From positions 1 to 64,000 of the forward strand of contig JADNRX010000278.1 in the NCBI GenBank assembly GCA_015501595.1: a DNA stretch of 64,000 bases. Reading direction: 5' to 3'. Numbering within the stretch: position 1 is the first letter of the stretch; each line of letters starts with the position of its first letter. A program made the position numbers and the translations under genes. The notes under the pieces are model-generated. The model did no database searches. It was given only the letters and a program-made list of their open reading frames with translations, and was not told the origin of the DNA. Positions 20,507-31,327 of the stretch are shown piece by piece. This stretch comes from Hymenopellis radicata (taxonomy: Eukaryota > Basidiomycota > Agaricomycetes > Agaricales > Physalacriaceae).

Positions 20507-23500
20507 ATGGCTAACGACTTTGTCCCTCCTGCTGTTTTTCCGCAGGACGACACCCATAAACGTACGCGTCTCCATTCACAATGAGTACGCGTTGCTCACA
20601 CTGTCTTAGGTCCCGAAAAGCGGCAGCGTCTGGACGGTAAGATGCTCGTTTTCCATTGTCCTCGGCCGTCGTTGACAGATTTCCAACGGCCTAGACGGCT
20701 CTTCCAAGCGAAACGGCCCCTCTCAAACTGTGCATGATTCCGATGTCGAGATGCGCGACGTCAGTAACGAGTCCGACAAGTTCAAACGGAAGGCCGACAA
20801 TATCGATCCTTTGAACTCGCTGAAAGACACGTATCGACTCCTTGATCTCATCAGCGAGCAAAGCAGTGGAGGCACGGGTACGCTCGCGCGTCTCATACGA
20901 CAGATCTTGCCCTCATTATATGCTGCGATTCTATAGTTGACAAGATCATCATCGACCAGCTCTCACTGTCATCTTTCATCAATGACGTGTGCCCTGGCGC
21001 GTATCAGTCCATGACTCGGGTTGACTTCAAGGCCCTCGACCGCCTTTCCTTGCAACCCATTGGTCTCTACGGCCCCAAGAACGAACTTGCGGCTTTCCTA
21101 GTGTCCGTGGGAGTTCTTCGTGAAGACGCGTTCGTTGCTCGTTTAATGTCACGGCTGCTTCCAGATTGACATCTCTTCTAGGCAGCAAAGAATTGTCAGC
21201 GACAACCTTCATATTGGTCTCCGCTCGGGTCTCTATCTCGTCAAGGCTTCTCCAGCTTCCGCCTATGTTGTTTACTGGCCTGAGAAAACGACATGGAACG
21301 ACGACTGCGTCAGCTCGGTCCGTCGCAATCGAGTAACATTTATGAGGTTAGGAACTCATAAATGCCAGCTCTCCGTCGTCGATCTCATGCTTGATTAGAT
21401 ATCTTTCCAAGATTGCGCATCAAGTTGTCTGTTTGATACCCCCCGAGATCGCGACCACCCTCGTGTGGAAAATAGACGAGAGCGACGACATTCTTCCGAT
21501 GGACCTCGACGAAGAATCATTCGATCGCATGTTCACTTTCGAAGTGTCAAAGTCCAACCAACAGGACGAGGACGTAGCCATGCGACCTGGTTTCGAGGTA
21601 CATCTTACTATCGACTTGTCGAAGTGAACTTTAACCATTCTTTAGGTTCACAGCAAAGCTATCGATAGCACTGCCCTCCCCACGGATTCCGACGATGTCA
21701 TCGAAGATCATACTTATCTACCTCGGCTCTTGAACGGGGAGACCACTCAAGCGTTTGTAACAACGTCGTACAAACCGTCGACCGAAACTCGCAACTCCTT
21801 CACAAAGGAAAGCTGTTCTCCTCTTAAACTCCGTGATCGCATGTGAGTCAACATCCCATCGAGGGGCTCGTTATCTTATTTATCTCATTGTTCGTTAGTG
21901 TCGATGCTGGCCATCTTTCTATCGACGCCGATGCAGACCATGAGACAATTCGCATTTTGGTCGATAATGGTTTGGATAAGTGCTACCCTGACGCGGTCGC
22001 AGCTTGGCATAACCGTGCGAGGACAAATGCGAAGGAAATCTTGGACTGGAAGGATGTTCATCACAACGAGCTGAAGGAGGCGGCTCCTAGCGAGGAAGAT
22101 GTAAGAACGCTGGTCAGGCATGCCGTTATTAAGAAAGTCCTTGACAAATATCCGTACGTGCGTTCTTTACAAGTTATCTGCTGAGTTCATTGTATTGCAG
22201 GTCTTTCGACAAGTTGGCTCTCTGCGGCAACGACGACGACACAGACAAGGCTGATCTCTTCGATGGTACGCCTTGCAAGCATCTCCTTACTCATGTTCTG
22301 AGACCCGTTCCCTTCAGAACGGCTCGATGCCCTCATCAATATGTACCCATCGTTCCAAGACGCTTTGGATAAAACCGATATCAAGCCAGTCACGAAGAAG
22401 GAGTTCATAAATCTGAAGAGACACATCGTCGGGACTAAAGACTTCCTTGATACTCATCACGATCTGACATCCGAAGATCGCGAGTCCTTCATTACAGCCA
22501 TGCTTTCGCAGGGTCTGGAACAATCCCTTGCCAAGCCCGAGCGTAAGGGAATCCTTGCCACCATCGCCGGTTACTGGACCACATCCCGACATTCCTCCAA
22601 GCTGGAAAAACTAGCAGACTTTTCCAACAAAATTCCTGATGGACAGTTTCTCGCCAACCTTGACGTGTATCACCAAGTGGAGCCGCGACTTCGAGAGCTC
22701 ACAGATGAGGCCAAAGAGCTTGCCGTTGCACATTTACAGCATGAAATAGATCGGCTCTCGAAGACGTTAACAGCCAAAGCGATGGCGGCAATCAAGGATG
22801 CATGCAAGAATCAGCTCTCGAGAGAGGAAAACAACCGCCGCGAGCAAGCGCGACGCGAGTCCCAAGCTCAATTGCTTTCTGCGATTAATGATGCCAATAG
22901 AGACCATCTGTAAGCTACTTTTCTCAACCTTTTGATGGTCCTTGAGCGAGTCCGCAGATGTCCGCTACATATCGAATTCATATCGCGAGGATCAACCTCG
23001 TATAGCTCTAGTCTGCGTAAGTTTCCGACTTAGCTCTTGAGGATATCCCAACATAGCTGACAATTGGTGTAGACAGCGACTTTTTGGTTACCGGGTCCAC
23101 TACTCGCAAGACTGATGCTGTGCTTGTTTATACCGTGCACGAGCTTCAGATCGCGCAGGACCACCAGCAGACGATGAAGATGGATCCCAGCTTCGTCCCT
23201 AACCCACATGTCGCTGATCGTTTCAATCATAGCTTCGAGATGCCACTCTCTCATCGCATCCTGTATGTTCCACGTTTGTTTGATTACCGATGTAATTTAA
23301 CAGTGCGCTTAGCTATTTTCATGTTGTCGAAGGGGGAAAGCTACTGCTTATCGTCGGCGATGGAAGCAACGTCTCGGTTTACTTCGAGAGCGGTTACTCC
23401 CTCCAGAATGCTATCGCCCATCGCCGTTCGAAGAAGGTTGTCCACGAGGATAAATTAGAACATAATCTTCTGTTTGCATTCGACGAGCGCAAACGCATGC

Positions 23501-26500
23501 TTCTCATTTGCGCCCCCACCAAGGTCTGTCTTCACCTTCACATTGTTTTTCTGTGCCAGTGGTTTACAATCGCTCGTAGCTACAATTACACTTGTTTTGC
23601 TTTGACGAGTCTTTTGGCGTACTACAAGGTTGGGGAAGTGCCGTGATTCTCATGAACTGGTACCAGCCCGGAGTTTCCATCGTACACGCCTGCTTCATTC
23701 TGAACAACGAAGAAGTCTTTCTCGTTGATTCGTCCGGGCAGGCCCGAATATTTTCCCTTGTCACCCAGCAATTCCGGTAGGATGCTTCACTCTCGATTAC
23801 AACGACCGGCTGACTCCGCCACAGACCTGCCACGTTATCATTGAACACGATTCCCGATTCTATTCATCCGTCGCCTGATGGTGCATGTCTGTTCATGGTT
23901 AAACAAGACCAAGATGCAGAGGAGACAATGATCCATGCTTACCACTGCAGTACATTTGGCTCTGGTGAACCATTTACTCATACTCTGCCGTTCAAGCCTT
24001 CCGGACCGTTGCTGTTGACGGCTCTTATTAATCGTGTTTCCATTCACCTCGTGGGCCTAGACTTCGAGTCTCACGCCGCGCGTTCCTTTGCTTTCGATAT
24101 CACGACGAAAATCACCGAGTTCCAATTCAAGGAGCAAAACGCTCGCAAAGTCACTACTCTTGACTGTCGAACAGTTCACAACTCGTTGATCGACTGCCAT
24201 TCGGACGTATGGACGCGTTTTCCCGTCGTCGCTGCTATCCGCCATCATTTGGCTGATGTCAGGAAGGCGAAGAAAACCCTTCTATTCGCCACGGATCGTG
24301 ACTTTGGGAACTATCGCCCGCACTTCGACTCGCTCGTGTTGGAATTTGAGCACACAACTGGAAAACCGACGGAGAACACATTGGTGGATATCCATGTCTT
24401 CGCGGTTCCCTTACGGGACCTGCATGCTGAAGTTGGGAAGTTGCTCCTGTCTGAGTTTCGACTGGGAGAGTGGCTCGTGGCCTTTTTATGTCTTATACCA
24501 ATCCATATTGCTGTTACGCGCGAGAATCGCTTCTTGCCATTGAAGGACGGTGTCATCTCGCCGGCATGGGAGAAGACTCTCCTCGGGGCTGAAGTTGGCA
24601 AGATTGTCGACAGCCTGACTTTGGGTTGGTATGAGTCCATCTTCCAGTCGTACATGGCGCAAAAGGCATGTCCAGATTCAGAGGAAGTCGATGTCTCACT
24701 GATTTGTATGCTTAGCCTGTCAAGGTCGTATCGTCCATGGGTAAGTCGCTTGCTATTGATCGTCCCACAGTCAAGTGTTTTGATGCTGTAGCTCTTTAGG
24801 TGAACAGTCCGTCGGAAAGAGCTACAGCTTGAACCACCTGGTCGACTCATCGTTCGCAGGCAGTGCCATGCGCACGACAGGTAACATTCAAGTCCATGCT
24901 CGGTTTGTTTGCATGTCTGACTAGGCTCAGAGGGAGTGTGGCTATCGTGTACACCGACGGATGATGCGTTAGTTGTTGCCTTGGACTTCGAGGGTAAGCA
25001 GCCGGCAGTCTGGAAAAGGGCGCTCATCAGTGCTGATAATCGGGCAGGTGTTCACAGTATTGAGCGATCGGCGCAAGAAGACACTTTGCTTGTTCTCTTT
25101 AATACCGCCGTATCCAATCTCGTGAGCTCCCATGCTTGAATATGTCAATCCGTCTCAACTTGAATGCAGGTCCTCTTCAGAAACAATTTCGCGCTCTCTA
25201 GGAATATAACTGGCTTATTCCAGTCCTTCCAATCTTCGTCAACTGTGCTTGATCCTGCTGCGAATCCAACTCTCTTCCAATCGACGCTTGTTATCATCAT
25301 CAAGGTCTGAGTAATTCAAGGTCAAACGTTTCGTACCTGCGATTAACGCTGTTCTACATAGGATGTGGTCGATTCCGATAAAAATGAGATTGTCAAAGAG
25401 TACGCACCCTTACTGCTGATCTGAATTTGGTTCTTATGCTGTTTATTTAGGTTCTCTCTCAAATTTCAGGCATGTCTGCCTCTTCGTTCGTTCTGGCCTT
25501 GTAATTGAAGTCTCCCTAGAAAATCGTGCAAGAAGAACAGGATTCGAACTTCATTTCACGACTGCATGCCGGACGCCTGAACATCGTCCCATGGCCCGTT
25601 ATAGAGTCGAAGAATTTCTATACCTTGTTCCACGCTCTCCGGAAGCGACTTGACCAGCAAACGGTTACGCATCCCGCTGCCGGACAGTTCCTGCTCACCC
25701 TCAAGACCCTCATGGCGAAATTGAAGGTCAGCATCTTCTTGGTGTAGTTGCGGCAAGTAGATTCTTACTCTGACATAGGCTAACGATTGGGGCTCAATCT
25801 CCCGTGAGAGCTTTTCTGATGCGAATAAGTAATACGCTTAATTACTTCTACAGAGACGCTGGTTGCTCATCGCGCTCAACAACTCACTAATTTACTCCCG
25901 GTGGCTATGATGTATGGTCTTGCAGAGATAGAACCTCAGGAAGAGCCGCTCAAGGTCAGGACCATGTCCTAGTGACAGTCGCGGCTCGCTGAATGCGATG
26001 TACAGAATTTCGACACGGATGAGCTCATACAACCTGACGCGGAAGCAAACCTCATCTTATGGCTGGACACTCCGTCTTCGCGAGCGAGCAGGGACAAGTT
26101 ACTCTCCGACCTTTCCCACTCCTGGCCAGGGTTTTCCATGCGAGCCAAAATGTCCGAGCTTGAGTGGTTCACAGGCTTATCACAATATCTGCACGGCCTC
26201 GTCGATGCCAGAATTGACCTTGTCCATCAATGGATTGAGGTCAATCTTGCGCGCTTCTCTGCCAGTCACGCAAGTATCTCCGACTTGGGGCGCGAATTCG
26301 AGAAGCTACAGGTCGATTTGAAGTCTGGTGTCGAACTATGTCGCATGAAATGCGCTTCGTGCAATCTTTTGTGTGTAGGGAACCGGCGACATGATTCTGA
26401 TGTCCAGCATGACTGTCAGACGTCTCACGTCTGCCCCCAGCCTTGCGAATACGTCGACGAACACGAGGGAGAAACAAAGCCCTGCGGTTATCCGTACGTT

Positions 26501-29500
26501 CGCCCTTCAGACAAATTGCCAGGCGTACTGAATTGCTTTCGTAGAGCGGGACATAGTGGTATGCATATGTACGCATGTTGCGGCTTGGTTCTTTACCTGG
26601 ATTTGACCGGTTCACCTACAGATGCGCGGTAGACACTCATCTTTGCGGACAGCCATGTGGACTCAAGGGTCGTCCTGGGTGTTTGGGAGAATGTACACAG
26701 GTTTCCTTACATGAGGGTGATCATTTGTGTGATTCCAAAAATCATGCCTGTGGTCAGGTAGGTCTTCTTCTTTTTACCTGTTCTCAGCGATCGATTGATA
26801 CGTGTCAATTAGCCTTGCAGTCTTCAGGACGTGAAGTTACCCGGCGGTAAAAGGTATACGTGCAAGAACACATGCACGATTTCGAGGTATGTTTCTTTGT
26901 GGCGCAGTCGCATTCAGACATGTTCTCAGAAGTATTTTTAAAGTGACGAGGACCATGAGACACATGTCTGTGAGAATCGGATGTGTCCGATAACCTGCGA
27001 GCTCTGTAAACGGCTTTGTGCTTTCGATGATCATTTGCACGCCCAAAAGTCCGATGCTGTCCATCTGTGCGGGTGAGTTTAAAGCTCTGCATGCTTAAGC
27101 CGGTATTTGACGCGACGATGGTGCAGTCAAGAGCACTCGTGTATGGCACTTTGCGCGTCCCCCGGAAGCTGCGATATCGAGACTGCTCCGCAGTCCATCA
27201 AGGCAACTTTCACGGGACGCCATGAAACGTTCGAGTATACCAAGGTTCGCATCTACGTCGTGCTCCCCAAGTTCTTACTGATAGTTCATTCCATAGTACT
27301 CTCAGGGTGCGTGTTCTGATGTTGAGCAAAGTCGTTTCATACTCACGGACGGTTCCAGTTGCAAAGAGGCTGAAGTGCGCCATTATGATTCCTTCCGGAG
27401 AGCGACGTCATCCTGGCCCGCACGTTCATACGACGGATCCTACTCGTGTACATTTTTGTGAAGAGAGGTACGTGTTGAGCTTTTCTTCGAGACTGTCGTA
27501 CTTAGCTAGAAGGCAGCTGCGACAACTGCGGGTATTTCTGTACCCTGCCACTCGGTGCGACCATTCGCAGGCTGCCGATGACAGTATCTCATCTTCCGTT
27601 TCAGGGCACCCACAACAGTTTCACGAGACTAGTCACGGATCGATGTCCAAGGCGCGATGGGCCATTGACGGACCCGCTGGTACGACACTGGAGGTTGACG
27701 GTCACAAGTATGGATCCGAAGACGACGGAGCACCAATGATGTGCAATCTCGTTTGTACTAACCTGGGCCGGCATGTCCATTTGGATTACTGCCGAACCAA
27801 AGATGGTCGCTGCACAGGAACCGAAGTCTGCCATGTCGAGGGAAATGTGCGATTTAATCCCAACCCCGATCAGCCCAAAGACTGGATCTCTCATTCGTTG
27901 TTCTGGAGACGCTCAGGTACGATAAATCTTGTATGCCAAGTTGTCTCGTACTCAACTTTCTTTCAAGGCTTCAAAGGTGATGAGTATATGTGGCCATGTT
28001 GAACGTCTTACCGAATATCGCACAGATCCCTACTCTCGCGACGATCAGACAAACTTTGCCAAGTGGTTAGTGGAACTCGTTATGGGTGTCGAGCAGCTAA
28101 TAATTTTATCTAGCGATGCTATGTGTCCAGGTAGTTCACGGACAGTCATGTTCTCGTCTTGTCGCTGAAGACTGGTACAGGTCCTGAGCACAAAGCAGGA
28201 CCAAATACACAAGCGCAGCCGTCGCATTGTATCTTACCTTGTTCCACGCCCCAGAGACATCGGACCGCAATGTTGGACTTGGTTATCGCTCGCACGATGG
28301 ACACGTCTTCCCTTGCAAGAATCCAGCTGTTCTTCAGCAAGCCTTCCATGTGTAAGTCTCGATTCGCCATATCGTTCTCGACACTCATGTCCTTCTAGTA
28401 TCTTCGTTATCGACAGGCACGTGTACTGACAGAAGATTACCAGTATTAACCTTACAGTGTCATACATAGGTCTAGCTCGATGGGATGTCGTGATCGCTTG
28501 CCGCTTCCCAACACTCCGGTTACGGCGCAAATTCAAAGAATGGCGAACAACCGATTGGGAGCTGTGTACTCAGCACTCTATGGTTTTTGGACTTCGAGGC
28601 GTGCTGCTGTTACCGGTCAAGCTCAAGGAGCAGCGGCAAACCGGAGAGACGCTTACAGTGTTATCCTCTTTGACCATACCACGAGCACGGTACTTGCGAA
28701 TGACTTCACAAGCTCTCCGGAAGATCTTCTCAATACTGTATCACGCTACGGGACGGGGGGCGGTACCGACTTTGAATTAGCGCTCGATGCTGCGAAGACC
28801 GTAATGCGTCAGCATTGGAGCACAGAACGGTACTGTTCCGCTTTACTTATGGGCTGTGGCCGACCCGACTAAGGCACTCTGACAGTACCCCGGTTGTGAT
28901 TTTCTTGTCTGACGGCGAATGCTCTCTTCCCGATGCGAAGGTGCAGGACCTATGCCGAGCGTCGATCACGTTGGGGTAGGTTTCTGTGTACCCGATCAGC
29001 CAAGTCTGACTCTTGTGTAGGAAATCATTGTCTCTACACACTGTTTCCTTCGGAACAGGTCCGGAGGTTCTACGTCGCATGGCGCGCCTCGCTCTGGATA
29101 TTCAAGCCAGCGCGCCTGCTGATCCTAACGCGCCAGTCGGGTCTCGTATCGATTCTTCATTCTCCGAAGCTTTGGATAGTGTAAGTGCCCCGTTGAGAGC
29201 AGTGATGGATTATTGATTATGATCGGTTGTAGGTTCGACTGGCTACTACGTTCTTGAGCATTGCGGAATCACTGCGAAAGCCTAGAGGTGCCCTCATGCA
29301 AGGGTGATTGATCAGAATTGAAAGCAATTGTACTATTATCACCGCATTTTTTCCTTGGCTATCATGTTATAGAAAATGCTTACACTCATGAATGACAGAG
29401 ATTTGAAGTTGTAATTCTCCGATCACAGCATCCTCATAAAAATCTGTACCACTTGCTCAGACGAGAAGCACATTCCAATGTGGACGAGGGCGCCTGGCCA

Positions 29501-30234
29501 GATAAGTACCTTGGTTCTCGTGCTAAGATGAGGTCCTGAGACGGTGCTCGTGCTATGCCTCTATCCGCTGACCACGTCGCTCGGCGCCCTCATGGTCACC
29601 CAACTCGCATTGGTCGCAAGCCCATCCACCACCTTCAGACCTCCTGCCCAACGTTCGAAACACGATTCAAAAGCTCACACGGGAATCGGGTCAGCCATGG
29701 TATTGGATCTGCTGCGCCAATTCTAGTCCATCCAATGTGGAAGTGCTCGCACGATATCGGACATGGTTGCATTCTTCGTACGCGCAACGGCTTGTCCTGG
29801 AGTACAGCCTTCACCTTGTCATAACTTCTTCGCCGGCACCTAAGCCATCGATCGTCATAGTGAGTACCTTCCTGATCGCAGTAAGTGTCCCTTTCCTACC
29901 CTCGTCGTATCCCAGCACTCATTTTCCAGCATTCAGTATGCACTAAACAGAATTCGAGTCGTCTTTCAATGCCGCCCGACCTAGAATTGCCAGGACGCGT
30001 GTCGCCGACAAAAGTTGAGCGCTCTTTCCTTCTTACCGCGATGTCGTCGTTTGTTCACTTGCTGATTCATTTGATTTAATTTTAGTCTGTTTACGAGCTG
30101 TGGACTGCTGAGTGTCCATGTAGTGCTAGGACTGTTGGAGGTAAGTCCAACCTTCTCCCAATCGATTGCGCTGTTTACTCACGACTGTCTTGCTAGATTT
30201 CAACGCGCGTTACACCAGAGTCATGATCCCTTAA
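20507..30234 (+). CDS. Giant GBP/VLIG-like GTPase with cysteine-cluster and vWA domains
   Basis: This single multi-exon gene (more than 25 short introns) shows the following order. (1) A helical N terminus (20507-22912). (2) A beta-rich, possibly propeller-like region (23380-24690). (3) A large-GTPase domain (24795-25730) with P loop GEQSVGKS, switch I Thr in MRTTEGVW, switch II DFEG, the phrase RSAQEDTLLVLFNTA and IIIKDVVDSD in place of the usual TKxD, as in the GBP/atlastin/VLIG branch of the dynamin superfamily. (4) A helical linker. (5) A run of Cys/His clusters (26340-27900: CNLLC, CPQPC, CGQPCGLKGRPGC and more) that should bind several zinc ions. (6) A vWA domain (28410-29310) with all MIDAS parts: DRSSSM, GGGTDF and LSDGE. 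The last part, to VGDFNARYTRVMIP, is unassigned. Frame breaks near 20650, 28183 and 29730 may be sequence errors. One intron near 28418 may be GC-AG. Confidence 0.72.
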
Positions 30235-30699
30235 CCTGGAACATTGTACTGCAGCGGGCCTTTCGCCGCCACTCGCATGCCCTTTTGGAAAACGCGTAGC
30301 GATGGCATACACGCGGAGCGGAGCCTTCTTCACAAAACCGAAACGCTCATCGATGAGCATCGCTCGTAGCTCGTCGTGTAGATACTCGAGCCGGAACTTT
30401 TGTGCTGCCTCGATCAAAGGTACGAGCTCGTCGAGTGAAGCGATCTGTGGATTAGGAACGGGATACATGAAGTGAAGCAGCGCGCAGAGAACAGCTTTGC
30501 TCTCTGTGCACTCGATGTCGACGTCTTTTGGAACAGAGGATCCGGACGAAGGCTGGGGTAGGGAAAACATGTCTTTGAAAAAAGGCGACGCTAGGGACAA
30601 GATGCACTTATGCACGGCGAACCTGGCGCCATCGCAGGACGCGAGGACGACGTCGGCGTCAGCAGAGTTGAACTCGAGGATGTCCTCTGTGTGGGTCAT
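30193..30699 (-). CDS. BTB/POZ domain protein
   Basis: A single open exon encodes a compact BTB domain: DADVVLASCDGARFAVHKCILSLASPFFKDMF contains the D-x-V-x-x-x-x-D-G-x-x-F-x-V-H-K signature and the helix after it. The LLHFMYPVPNPQI strand-helix and the KFRLEYLHDELRAMLID helix follow. The product is about 168 residues, so this is BTB only. The stop at 30193-30195 overlaps the 3' end of the giant GTPase gene (stop at 30232-30234), so the two genes converge with about 40 bp of overlap. A decayed repeat element begins about 90 bp upstream of the start codon and may have replaced its promoter. Confidence 0.72.
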   Translation of the reverse strand: MTHTEDILEFNSADADVVLASCDGARFAVHKCILSLASPFFKDMFSLPQPSSGSSVPKDVDIECTESKAVLCALLHFMYPVPNPQIASLDELVPLIEAAQKFRLEYLHDELRAMLIDERFGFVKKAPLRVYAIATRFPKGHASGGERPAAVQCSRLRDHDSGVTRVEI

Positions 30700-30789
30700 T
30701 TGAACAAGATGGTTATCAATTATGAACAAAACGTATACTTCGGAATGTCCCTTTTTGGCGATAGTGATCGCGACGGAAGCACACCCTGA

Positions 30790-31327
30790 TAAGGCAAGCC
30801 TGAACCGACTGCTGAATAGCGTGCGTAAGTAATCAGTAATCATGAAGGGACTTCGACCGCATTCATCAAATGCGTGGGTTGTCAATGGAATTGACCCGGG
30901 CCGCCGCCTGATGGCGGCATCTTGCACGGTGACGGAAGAGCGGTGGAAAGGTGAATTCCAGCCGACTTCCGGTGAGGGTCAAAACCAGTACACAAGGGGA
31001 AAGGGACCTGGGAACGATACCGAGGATGCCCAAACATACCAAGCGTGAATATGCTAAATATCGCTTTGAAAGAAAAGGGGATGGTGGGTGGGTCGAAAAG
31101 TAATGGAAGCAGAGAGGCGCCGATGCTCTCTGTCGGCGAAGATGAGCGGGGAAGGAAAAGGTGTGACGTGCACGCGATCTCACACCCAAAAAGGCAGGAG
31201 CAAGGGGCTGTGCACTCTGCTCATACTACTGCTGTACTGGTGTGAGATCCTCAGGATCTCTTTCTTGGCTTGCCTTATCTAACGCTTACCCTAGCCGTTC
31301 GCAAGCTCACGTAGATCCAGCTAACAA
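30790..31327. mobile_element. Internally deleted copy of a roughly 2-kb repeat element (copy 1)
   Basis: The first 260 bp (30790-31049, starting TAAGGCAAGCCTGAACCG) are nearly identical to 31328-31587. The last 235 bp (about 31093-31327, ending CCAGCTAACA) are nearly identical to 33103-33338. Between them this copy has only about 43 bp, where copy 2 has about 1.5 kb. A short AGGCAAGCC near the left end is mirrored as GGCTTGCCT near the right end (31267-31275). Class not known. Confidence 0.75.

Noticed and set aside
30790..31277. TA-flanked AGGCAAGCC / GGCTTGCCT as terminal inverted repeats of a mariner-type element
   Set aside because: Only nine bases match, and the repeated block continues about 50 bp beyond the right-hand copy of the motif, so these are probably not the true ends.
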